A stretch of DNA of 31,437 nucleotides from Clostridiales bacterium UBA1728 (GTDB lineage: Bacteria; Bacillota; Clostridia; Oscillospirales; Oscillospiraceae), in contig DCIK01000023.1 in NCBI GenBank assembly GCA_002315975.1, positions 1 through 31,437 of the forward strand, given 5' to 3'. This document shows, one piece after another, positions 14,426 to 21,755 of this stretch. Position numbers and translations under genes: made by a program. Positions within the stretch are counted from its first letter, which is position 1. Each line of letters opens with the position of its first letter. A model generated the notes under the pieces. It was not told the origin of the DNA. It was given only the letters and a program-made list of their open reading frames with translations, and did not search any database.

Positions 14426-15718
14426 CTAACGCAGTATCACAGGCGCGGCATAGAGCCGGCCGCCTGACTGATAGATGAGCTCCGCTTCGCCGTTCCACTC
14501 CGGCAGGCAGAGGGTGAAGCCCGCGCTTTTGGGGGCGCATTCATAGAGCCTGCCGTCCACTCGCAGGTAGAGGGGAGCCTCGTCGAAGCTTGCCAGCTCG
14601 CCGCTGATGCGGACAAGCCCGCCCTCCTCGCTGAGGTTGGCGCTGACGGCCTCGGCGCTCTGGGTGCTGAGATTCAGCTTGCGCTCCGGGGCGGGGTAAG
14701 TGTGGTCGTAGCGGCTGAGATAGTCGATGTTGCGCTCCACCAGCTCGATGAGCAGTACATCCTCGCTGAGCGCCGTCAGGTCGAAGGAGGTTTTGCGGGA
14801 GAAACGGGCGCTTTGGAAGCCCTCGGCCAGATAGGGGTGCAGGTCGTTGCCGAAGCTGTCCCGGTAGCAGAAGAGGCTGCCCTCGCCCTGACCCTGGGTG
14901 CTGATGGAGAGGTCGTTGGGTGCGTGGTAGTTGGAGGTATAGCTGAAGCTGAAGTCGTAGAGCAGCTCAGTTTCCACGGTGGGGGAGGCGGGGTAGAGCA
15001 TCTCCGAGAGGTCCCCGGCGTGGCCGCTGCCCTCACGGAAGGGGCCGGCGGCGTAGTCGCTGCTGCGGCCAAGGGCGGCGTTGATTGCATCGGCAGCCAC
15101 GGCGGCGCCGTAGCCGTTCCAGTGGGAGTCGGCGTGGTAGAAGCAGTCCTCCCGCATCCGCAGAACGCCGTAGAGGGAGCAGTGGGCTACGCCCAGACTA
15201 TCCAGCAGGGTCTCGAAGCGCTGGCCGTCCGTGGAGGGCGTGCCGTAGCCCACGGGATCGGTGCAGAGGCTGGACTTGTTGGGGCAAAGCACGAAGAGAA
15301 ATTCGCTGCCCCGGCTCTCCGCATATTCTTCGAGCAGCTTCAGATTCTCGGCAGCGCACCAGAGCTCATGGTCGGAGAGGGCGATACCGGAGAGGGTTTC
15401 GGCGTAGAAGAGCCAGTCCTCCCGTCCCAGCGTCACCTTCTCGTTGGGGGAGGTGCCGAAGATGTTCACGCTGAGCTTATTGCGCAGGGTGATGAGCTCC
15501 TGCCGGAGAAAGCAGCGGTCGGTGAGATAGTCGCTGAGCTCCGAGAGACAGTCGAAGTTGAGGCTGCCGTCCTTTTCCCGGAGGGCGGGCTTGGGGCTGA
15601 GAATCTCATTGGCTCCGGCCTTGCTGCTGCCGAACATGGCCATGCCCAGAGAGGGAATCAGGCAGAGGATGAGAAAGAAGCCTATAAACGCATAGGCGGT
15701 TCGTCTTTTTGTGGACAA
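14426..15718 (-). CDS. AlgJ/AlgX-like SGNH O-acetyltransferase
   Basis: A 430-residue membrane-anchored protein with one N-terminal helix (about 8-28) and an extracytoplasmic SGNH-type domain. Visible motifs: GREDWLFY (98-105), D197 and H199 in YHADSHWNGYGA, and the nucleophile motif YRDSFG with S288. AlgJ, AlgX and DHHW proteins of this kind finish acetyl transfer onto a surface polysaccharide after an MBOAT protein has passed acetyl across the membrane; an AlgI-like MBOAT is next door. A beta-rich C-terminal extension (from about residue 350) could bind the polymer. The start is taken as TTG at 15718 because AGGAGG (15728-15733) lies nine bases upstream; an earlier TTG at 15790 would overlap the MBOAT gene and adds a sequence unlike a signal anchor. 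Confidence 0.85.
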   Translation of the reverse strand: MSTKRRTAYAFIGFFLILCLIPSLGMAMFGSSKAGANEILSPKPALREKDGSLNFDCLSELSDYLTDRCFLRQELITLRNKLSVNIFGTSPNEKVTLGREDWLFYAETLSGIALSDHELWCAAENLKLLEEYAESRGSEFLFVLCPNKSSLCTDPVGYGTPSTDGQRFETLLDSLGVAHCSLYGVLRMREDCFYHADSHWNGYGAAVAADAINAALGRSSDYAAGPFREGSGHAGDLSEMLYPASPTVETELLYDFSFSYTSNYHAPNDLSISTQGQGEGSLFCYRDSFGNDLHPYLAEGFQSARFSRKTSFDLTALSEDVLLIELVERNIDYLSRYDHTYPAPERKLNLSTQSAEAVSANLSEEGGLVRISGELASFDEAPLYLRVDGRLYECAPKSAGFTLCLPEWNGEAELIYQSGGRLYAAPVILR

Positions 15719-15761
15719 GAGAGCATACCTCCTGAGGAACAGAGCCTTCCAATGAGGCAAA

Positions 15762-17045
15762 TCAGAACTGCGCGTAGATAAACGGGGCAAAATTGTTGCC
15801 CGACATGACGATGACGGACAGGAGCAGCAGCACTGCTGCGCCGATGGTGGGGAAAATGATGGGAATCTCCCGCTCCTTTTTGCTCCTTTCCGGCAGCTTC
15901 AGAAGCGAGAGGGGCGCGGCCAGCACCAGCGCGGCAATGCGCACGCCGTTGAGCCGGGGCATCAGACCGGGGGCATAGGAGAACATACGCCCCAGCAGCG
16001 TCAGACCCTGCTCCACGCTGCCGGCGCGGAACATCACAAAGCCCAGCAGCACCACAAAGGGCGTGTAGACCACAGACACCCGGCGGCGCACATGAACCAG
16101 ACTTTCCAGCGCGGTGAAGAGACCGTGCCACAGTCCCCAGAGGAGGAAGTTCCAGCCGAAGCCGTGCCACAGCCCTGTGAGAGCGAAGACGATCAGCTTA
16201 TTGAGAGCGGTGCGCAGCTTCCCCTTGCGGTTGCCGCCCAGGGGGATGTAGACATAGCTTTTGAACCAGCCGCCCAGGGTGATGTGCCAGCGCCGCCAGA
16301 AATCGCTGATGCTGACGGCGCGGTAGGGGTGGTCGAAGTTTTCCGGGAAGCGGAAGCCGAAGACCTTACCCATGCCGATGGCCATGTCGCTGTAGCCGGA
16401 GAAGTCGAAGTAGAGCTGCAGACAGTAGGCGAAGGCGGCCAGCCACGCCCCGGCGGTACCCACGGAGGCAGCCTCGGCAGCGTAGACCTCGTCCACCACG
16501 GCGGCGAGGATGTCTGCCAGCAGCACCTTTTTCCCCAGACCCAGAGCGAAGCGCCGCAGACCCTCTGCGGTGAGTTTGGCGTCCCGGTGCAGATTTTCAT
16601 ACTGCCTGTGGTGCTCGTCCCAGCCCATGAGCGGGCCGGCCACCAGCCGGGGGAAGAAGCAGAGATAGAGCAGCACCTCGGCGGCGTCCCCGGACGCTTT
16701 TTCCGGGGCACGATAGACCTCCACCAGATAGGCGATGGCCTGAAAGGTGAAGAAGGATATACCCAGAGGGGCGTTGCTGAAGAATTTGAAGGTGCAGAGA
16801 GCGGCGGTGTCCAGCACGATGCCAAGGATCAGCAGCGCCTTTTTCCCCTGCATTTTCAGCGCCAGACCATACTGGAAGAGGGCGAAAAACAGCAGGAAGG
16901 GCAGGTTTTTCAGATCGCCGAAGGCATAGAAGCCCAGCAGCGCCACGCAGAGCCAGAGCTTTTTTGCCCTGCCGTGGAGCAGCGAGGAGAGCAGATATAC
17001 GGCGGGGAAGAAGAAAAAGAGATAAAAGGGAGAGGATAAGCTCAT
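15762..17045 (-). CDS. AlgI/DltB-like MBOAT O-acyltransferase
   Basis: A 427-residue polytopic membrane protein of the MBOAT family, which carries an acyl group (usually acetyl) across the membrane for transfer to a surface polymer. Landmarks: FPRLVAGP (131-138), LYFDFSGYSDMAIG (211-224), SDFWRRWHITLGGWFKSY (247-264) and TGLWHG with the conserved histidine H294. The combination with the SGNH gene 43 bases downstream matches AlgI-AlgJ-type O-acetylation pairs; the absence of a dltA or dltC gene argues against D-alanylation. The ATG follows AGGGGGG and comes 15 bases after the preceding lipoprotein stop, so the three genes form one operon. The polymer modified is unknown. Confidence 0.93.
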   Translation of the reverse strand: MSLSSPFYLFFFFPAVYLLSSLLHGRAKKLWLCVALLGFYAFGDLKNLPFLLFFALFQYGLALKMQGKKALLILGIVLDTAALCTFKFFSNAPLGISFFTFQAIAYLVEVYRAPEKASGDAAEVLLYLCFFPRLVAGPLMGWDEHHRQYENLHRDAKLTAEGLRRFALGLGKKVLLADILAAVVDEVYAAEAASVGTAGAWLAAFAYCLQLYFDFSGYSDMAIGMGKVFGFRFPENFDHPYRAVSISDFWRRWHITLGGWFKSYVYIPLGGNRKGKLRTALNKLIVFALTGLWHGFGWNFLLWGLWHGLFTALESLVHVRRRVSVVYTPFVVLLGFVMFRAGSVEQGLTLLGRMFSYAPGLMPRLNGVRIAALVLAAPLSLLKLPERSKKEREIPIIFPTIGAAVLLLLSVIVMSGNNFAPFIYAQF

Positions 17046-17060
17046 GCTGCACCGCCCCCC

Positions 17061-17885
17061 TTACACAGCGGGGGTATAGCCGTCTGCGGCGGCGTCGTAC
17101 ATGGCCATTACGCCGCTGTACTCGCTGCTGTAGCTGTCGCTTTCCCAGATGAAGTGGCCGCTGACGGCATAGCCCAGATCGTGGGCGCTGTCCAGCGCGG
17201 CATTAATCTCCGTGTATTCCCCGTCCGTGAGGGTGGCATCGTCCCGGGTGTAGACGGTGTATCTGAGCTCGCCGGTCTCGGGGTCGTAGCCCTCGTTGGC
17301 GCAGCAGAGGCAGGAGAGGGTGAGCATAGCGTTCTCGTCCCGGCCGAAGCGGAAGCGCTCGATGAAGCGGAGGGTGTCGTCGCCGTTCATGCTCGTGACG
17401 GTGAAGAAGAGCTGCCCGTCGGCAAGCTCGATGAGCCGGAAGGCGGAGAAGTCCACGGTATCTACATAGTGGCGCTTGTCGAAGGCGCTGCCCTTGTAGA
17501 GACTGCCCACCTCCACGCAGGAGGCCGACACGCAGACCACGGCGCCGTTCTCGATGTCGAAGAGCTGCACGCCCATGGAGCTGGAGGCACCCGCGTCAAA
17601 GAGAATCAGCTCGGCGCTGCCGTCCAGATCAAGGTCGCAGAGACCCACCCCGGAGATGAAGCCGCAGACACTGGTGATGGGCACATAGTTCAGCTCCAGA
17701 AAATCCCGGTAGAGTCTGAGCTCATCGTGGGTTTCGGTATTTTCCACAGCGGAGGGCACAAATTCGGGCAGAGCCGTGGGTGTCGCCGTGGGCGCAGGTG
17801 TGGAGGCGGCCTCCTCCGTTTTGGAGCAGCCGCAGACCGTGCAGCAAAGGCACAGCACAAGAAGGAGAGAAATGTACTTTTTCAT
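17061..17885 (-). CDS. Hypothetical lipoprotein with EF-hand-like repeat
   Basis: A 274-residue lipoprotein, first gene of the MBOAT operon. The signal peptide ends at VCGC (Cys20), followed by a Thr/Pro/Ala linker (25-45). The segment LCDLDLDGSAELILFDAG (about 82-99) resembles the calcium-binding DxDxDG loops of FG-GAP or dockerin-type modules; the rest (ERFRFGRDENAML, DPETGELRYTVYT) is beta-rich and common in clostridial lipoproteins without known function. The ATG at 17885 has no ribosome-binding site; instead a strong promoter ends ten bases upstream, implying a leaderless mRNA. No other initiator fits the signal peptide. It may be a surface partner of the acetylation pair, an inference from the operon only. 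Confidence 0.82.
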   Translation of the reverse strand: MKKYISLLLVLCLCCTVCGCSKTEEAASTPAPTATPTALPEFVPSAVENTETHDELRLYRDFLELNYVPITSVCGFISGVGLCDLDLDGSAELILFDAGASSSMGVQLFDIENGAVVCVSASCVEVGSLYKGSAFDKRHYVDTVDFSAFRLIELADGQLFFTVTSMNGDDTLRFIERFRFGRDENAMLTLSCLCCANEGYDPETGELRYTVYTRDDATLTDGEYTEINAALDSAHDLGYAVSGHFIWESDSYSSEYSGVMAMYDAAADGYTPAV

Positions 17886-17894
17886 AACGAGGGT

Positions 17895-17923
17895 ATTTTA
17901 TCACAGCGCGGTGAATTGTGCAA
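17895..17923 (-). promoter_or_regulatory. Promoter giving a near-leaderless operon mRNA
   Basis: On the minus strand TTGCAC (17918-17923), 17 bases and TAAAAT (17895-17900). The -10 box ends nine bases before the lipoprotein ATG, so the expected start site is within three or four bases of the start codon. Confidence 0.7.
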
Positions 17924-17935
17924 TTAGAAATTGAG

Positions 17936-17965
17936 TGAGTCACCGGGGACAGGTTCCCTGACTCA
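17936..17965. repeat. Family E 30-bp palindrome by htpG promoter
   Basis: Begins TGAGTCACCGGGGACAGG and ends CCTGACTCA. It is the exact reverse complement of 5342-5371. It lies between the divergent promoters of the lipoprotein/MBOAT operon and htpG. Confidence 0.85.
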
Positions 17966-17987
17966 TGGAAAAAGCTGAAATTCTCGG

Positions 17988-18016
17988 TTGAAATTCCCTG
18001 CATTTGGAGATATAAT
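17988..18016 (+). promoter_or_regulatory. Sigma-A promoter of htpG
   Basis: TTGAAA (17988-17993), 17 bases and TATAAT (18011-18016) stand about 64 bases before the htpG ATG. No CIRCE inverted repeat was found, so HrcA control is not indicated. Confidence 0.8.
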
Positions 18017-18079
18017 AATCAGATGTATGGGTATATCCCCTGCAATATCACATTTTCAAACGGAGGCGCATTTCTTACT

Positions 18080-20008
18080 ATGGCGAAAAAGCAGTTTAAG
18101 GCCGAGTCGAAACGGCTTTTGGACCTTATGATCAATTCCATTTACACCCACCGGGAAATTTTCCTGCGTGAGCTCATATCCAATGGCAGCGATGCCATTG
18201 ACAAGCTCTGCTTCCGCTCCCTCACCGATGAGGGCGTGGGCATGGAGCGGGGCGACTTCCGCATCTGCCTTACGGTGGACAAGGAGGCGCGTACCCTCAC
18301 CGTCAGCGATAACGGCATCGGCATGACCGCGGAGGAGATGGAGCAGAACCTGGGCATCATCGCCAAGTCCGGCACCAGGGCCTTCCGCGACAGCGTGGAT
18401 GCGGAGAAGGCCGCCGAGGCCGATGTAGATGTAATCGGTCAGTTCGGTGTGGGCTTCTACTCCGCCTTTATGGTGGCTAAGAAGGTGGAGGTTCTCTCCC
18501 GTGCCTACGGTGCGGAGACCGCCAATCTCTGGGTCAGCGAGGGCGTGGACGGCTACACCGTCACCCCCGCCGAGAAGGAGAGCGTGGGCACCGATGTGGT
18601 GCTCTACCTGAAGGATGACACCGACGACGACAAGTACAGCGACTACCTCCAGAGCTGGAAGCTGGAGGAGCTGGTGAAGAAATACAGCGACTATGTCCGC
18701 TGGCCCATCAAAGCCATGGTGGAGCGCAGCGTGAAGAAGCCCACCGGCGAGTATGACGAAAACGGCATCGAGAAGATGACTTACGCCTACGAGGAGGTGG
18801 AGGACACCATCAACTCCATGGTGCCCATCTGGCAGCGCAGCCGCAAGGAGGCCAGCGACGAGGAGTGCATCGCCTTCTTCAAGGAGAGCTTCCACGAGAG
18901 CGAGGACCCCATCAGCGTCATCCGCGTGAACGCCGAGGGCATGGTCAGCTACCGCTGCCTGCTGTTCATCCCCGCCAAGGCTCCCTACGATTTCTATTCC
19001 CGGGACTACCAGAGCGGCCTGCGGCTCTACTCCAACGGCGTGATGATCATGGACAGGTGCGCCGACCTGTTGCCCGACTGCTTCCGCTTTGTCCGGGGCA
19101 TTGTGGACTCCCCCGATCTGAGTCTGAACATCTCCCGGGAGCTGCTGCAGCACGACCGGCAGCTGAAGCTCATTGCCAACAATCTGGAGAAGAAGATCAA
19201 GGCCGAGCTGACGCGCCTGCTGGAAAACGAGCGGGAGAAGTACGAAAAGTTCTTTGATACCTTCGGCATCCAGCTCAAGTACGGCATTGTGGGCGACTAC
19301 GGCATGAAGAAGGAGCTACTGCAGGATCTGCTGCTCTACTACTCTGCCGCCGAGGGCAAGATGGTTACCCTCAGGGAATACACCGACAAAATGCCCGAGG
19401 AGCAGAAGTATATCTACTACGCCGCTGCCGACAGCAACGAGCGGGCTGCCGCCCTGCCCCAGACCGAACGGGTGCGCTCCCGGGGCTACGACTTCCTCTG
19501 CTTCACCTACGAGGCCGACGAGTTCGTCACCGAGATTCTCCGCGCCTATGCCGAGAAGGAATTCCGCAATGTCTGCGGCGAGGATCTGGGTCTGGAGAGC
19601 GAGGAGGAGAAGGCCGAGAGCGAAAAGGTAAACGAGGAGAATAAAGAGCTCATCGACTTTGTGCGCGAGCAGTGCGGCGAGCGGGTGCAGAGCGTGAAGA
19701 TTTCCAACCGTCTGGAGAGCCATCCCGTCTGCCTTTCCTCCGAGGGCGAGATCACGCTGGAGATGGAGCGCTACTTCCGCTCCCTGCCCGGTGTGGATAT
19801 GAACAATATGAACATGAAGGCCAGGCGCGTGCTGGAGCTGAATCTGAGCCACGCCGCCGTGCAGAAGCTGGAGAGCGAGCGTAAAAACGGCAGCACCCAG
19901 CGGGCCGCCGCCATGGCCAAGGTGCTGCTGACCCAGGCCGAGATCGCCGCCGGCTACGCCGTGGAGAACCCCAACGAGTACACCGAGCTGGTGGTCAGCC
20001 TGTTTTGA
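18080..20008 (+). CDS. htpG: Molecular chaperone HtpG (Hsp90)
   Basis: A 642-residue cytoplasmic Hsp90, normal for bacteria, which refolds or matures client proteins using ATP. The GHKL ATPase is clear: RELISNGSDAIDK (30-42), DNGIGMT (77-83), and VIGQFGVGFYSAFMV (118-132). The middle domain (LYSNGVMIMDRCADLLPDCFRFV, DLSLNISRELLQ) and C-terminal dimerisation domain follow, with no eukaryotic MEEVD tail. The start at 18080 (MAKKQFKAESKRLL) fits the family; GGAGG lies 13 bases upstream, slightly long spacing. An in-frame ATG at 18023 would add a 19-residue tail beginning close to the predicted transcription start. The gene appears monocistronic; a family B element follows 63 bases after the stop. 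Confidence 0.97.
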   Translation: MAKKQFKAESKRLLDLMINSIYTHREIFLRELISNGSDAIDKLCFRSLTDEGVGMERGDFRICLTVDKEARTLTVSDNGIGMTAEEMEQNLGIIAKSGTRAFRDSVDAEKAAEADVDVIGQFGVGFYSAFMVAKKVEVLSRAYGAETANLWVSEGVDGYTVTPAEKESVGTDVVLYLKDDTDDDKYSDYLQSWKLEELVKKYSDYVRWPIKAMVERSVKKPTGEYDENGIEKMTYAYEEVEDTINSMVPIWQRSRKEASDEECIAFFKESFHESEDPISVIRVNAEGMVSYRCLLFIPAKAPYDFYSRDYQSGLRLYSNGVMIMDRCADLLPDCFRFVRGIVDSPDLSLNISRELLQHDRQLKLIANNLEKKIKAELTRLLENEREKYEKFFDTFGIQLKYGIVGDYGMKKELLQDLLLYYSAAEGKMVTLREYTDKMPEEQKYIYYAAADSNERAAALPQTERVRSRGYDFLCFTYEADEFVTEILRAYAEKEFRNVCGEDLGLESEEEKAESEKVNEENKELIDFVREQCGERVQSVKISNRLESHPVCLSSEGEITLEMERYFRSLPGVDMNNMNMKARRVLELNLSHAAVQKLESERKNGSTQRAAAMAKVLLTQAEIAAGYAVENPNEYTELVVSLF

Positions 20009-20071
20009 AATGAAGGGAGCTGTAAAATAAGTCTCTGTCATTGCTGCGAAAATGCTGAAGGAACGCTTCCT

Positions 20072-20201
20072 GGCTCCCTCTGTGAGGGAGCTGTCACCAG
20101 TGCGCACACTGGTGACTGAGGGAGAGACCGACTACCCGCATACTTCCGCTTTTCTCTCCCTCAGTCTCGCTCCGCTCGACAGCTCCCTCACAGAGGGAGC
20201 C
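20072..20201. repeat. Family B inverted-repeat element, full copy
   Basis: A 130-base element with ends GGCTCCCTCTGTGAGGGAGC and GCTCCCTCACAGAGGGAGCC. Inside, GTCACCAGTG/CACTGGTGAC (20093-20116) is a perfect ten-pair hairpin, then ACTGAGGGAGAG pairs with CTCTCCCTCAGT. It lies in the 290-base htpG-hemW gap, in which no gene was found; the rest of the gap holds only a C/G run (20201-20210) and the hemW leader. Confidence 0.85.
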
Positions 20202-20298
20202 GGGGGGGGGAATAGGCTGCAATTCCCTTCACAGCAATGGCAGGCTTTTTACACAGCCTGAGACAGCTTTCTGCAATACCCCTTTTAGGAGTTAGTAA

Positions 20299-21564
20299 AT
20301 GGACGAAGAAAAACGCCTCGGCGTATATGTGCATATCCCGTTCTGCGCCTCCAAGTGCGGCTACTGCGACTTTTGCAGCATGGCCAATCAGGACAAGCTC
20401 ATGAACCCCTATCAGGACGCGCTGCTGCTGCAGATGCAGGAGACCTTTCCCCGACTGAAGGAGTATTACCTTGACAGCGTGTACTTCGGCGGCGGCACTC
20501 CCAGCTACTACGGGGCGGAGCGTCTCTGCGAGCTGCTGCGGGAGATCAAGGCCACCGACCGCCTGCTCAGGAGCAGTGAAATCACCGTGGAGTGTAACCC
20601 CGACAGTATGCACCGCCGGGAGCTGCGCCGGCTCCGCAAGGAGGGCGTGAACCGCATCTCCATCGGTGCCCAGAGCGCCAACGACGACATTCTCAGGCTC
20701 ATAGGCCGCCGCCACAACTGGCGGCAGGTCATTGCCGGCGTCCAGCGGGCGCGGCAGGCGGGCTTTCACAATATCTCCATTGACCTCATCTACGGTCTGC
20801 CCAGTCAGACCAAGGAGGACTGGGCCGATACCCTCGCCAAGGCCGTGGCTCTCAAGCCCACCCATCTGAGCTGCTACGGCCTCCGGCTGGAGGAGGGCAC
20901 CCCCATGTACAATACCTACATCGACTCGCCCCTGATCCCCGATGAGGATATGCAGGCGGATATGTACCTCTATACCGTGGACTTTTTAGAGCGCCGGGGC
21001 TTCCGGCAGTATGAGATTTCCAACTTCTCCCGGCCGGGCTTTGAGAGCAGGCATAATCTCAAGTACTGGCGCTGTCAGGAATATGTGGGCTTCGGCGCTG
21101 CCGCCCATTCCTATGTGGCGCAGCTTCGCTACAGCTATATCCGCAATGTCCGGGGCTTTACCGCCGGGGTGCTGGGCAACAAGAGCGTCATCGACTCCAG
21201 CGAGCCCATCGGGATGCTGGATCAGGCCGCCGAGTACATCCTGCTGGGGATGCGCACCGCCTACGGCATCAATAAAGAGGACTATACCAATCTCTACCGC
21301 AGCGACTTCGCCCCCATCGAGCGTATGCTGGAGCAGATGCAGGAGCGGGGCTGGGCGGTGAAGGTGCCCAATAAGCAGGGCAACGCCAACCGCGACCGCT
21401 GGCGCTTTACCCCCTCGGGCTTTTTAGTGAGCAACGCCCTCATCGGCATTCTGCTGGAGGCTCAGACCCGCGAAAAGTTCGATGCCAACCCCTGGATGCG
21501 CGAGCAGTTCGAGCAGCGCGGCGGCATGGAGGAGATTGAGGATCAGGCGCCGTTTTTGCACTGA
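20299..21564 (+). CDS. hemW: HemW-type radical SAM protein
   Basis: A 421-residue radical SAM protein of the HemN/HemW family. The 4Fe-4S cluster motif is CASKCGYCDFC with C16, C20 and C23, followed by YFGGGTPSYY, EITVECNPDS and RISIGAQSANDDIL. HemW is often annotated as oxygen-independent coproporphyrinogen III oxidase but in studied cases acts as a haem chaperone; the longer N-terminal segment and extra HemN cysteine context needed for true HemN activity are absent. The C-terminal HemN_C domain (from about 290) is complete. AGGAG lies eight bases before the ATG. There are no other haem genes in the window. Confidence 0.93.
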   Translation: MDEEKRLGVYVHIPFCASKCGYCDFCSMANQDKLMNPYQDALLLQMQETFPRLKEYYLDSVYFGGGTPSYYGAERLCELLREIKATDRLLRSSEITVECNPDSMHRRELRRLRKEGVNRISIGAQSANDDILRLIGRRHNWRQVIAGVQRARQAGFHNISIDLIYGLPSQTKEDWADTLAKAVALKPTHLSCYGLRLEEGTPMYNTYIDSPLIPDEDMQADMYLYTVDFLERRGFRQYEISNFSRPGFESRHNLKYWRCQEYVGFGAAAHSYVAQLRYSYIRNVRGFTAGVLGNKSVIDSSEPIGMLDQAAEYILLGMRTAYGINKEDYTNLYRSDFAPIERMLEQMQERGWAVKVPNKQGNANRDRWRFTPSGFLVSNALIGILLEAQTREKFDANPWMREQFEQRGGMEEIEDQAPFLH

Positions 21565-21570
21565 ATGCTC

Positions 21571-21602
21571 TTCGTCAGCGATGGCTGCGCCATCGCTGAC
21601 GA
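21571..21602. repeat. Strong hairpin after hemW
   Basis: CGTCAGCGATGGC and GCCATCGCTGACG form a perfect 13-bp stem around TGC, a few bases past the hemW stop. It has no T tract, so it may stabilise the mRNA end rather than terminate. Confidence 0.7.
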
Positions 21603-21679
21603 GGGGATACTCGCGCTTATCGCGGCGGCAGGCCGCCTTGTTCGGCGCGAGGGCGCGTCAATAGACCGCGCCTCAGGGT

Positions 21680-21726
21680 ATTTTCACAGGGGCAAAGCCC
21701 CCATGAAAATGATTTGATTTTTTCAC
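21680..21726 (+). terminator. Likely hemW terminator
   Basis: ATTTTCA and TGAAAAT (21680-21710) flank an inner GGGGC/GCCCC stem, followed by GATTTGATTTTTT. A further small hairpin, TTCACGCC/GGGCGTGAA, follows at 21722-21741 before the VanW gene. Confidence 0.65.
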
Positions 21727-21755
21727 GCCTGCGGGCGTGAACTCTGCGAGGCGCT

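Noticed and set aside
15719..15790. Start of the SGNH gene at TTG 15790
   Set aside because: It would overlap the MBOAT gene by 29 bases without a ribosome site; AGGAGG correctly placed before TTG 15718 is the better start.
17966..18079. A CIRCE element or other heat-shock operator before htpG
   Set aside because: No TTAGCACTC-N9-GAGTGCTAA-like sequence was found; only the sigma-A promoter and the family E repeat are visible.
20072..20201. The repeats as a CRISPR array
   Set aside because: Copies are scattered over the whole window, not regularly spaced, have inverted halves, and no cas gene is present.
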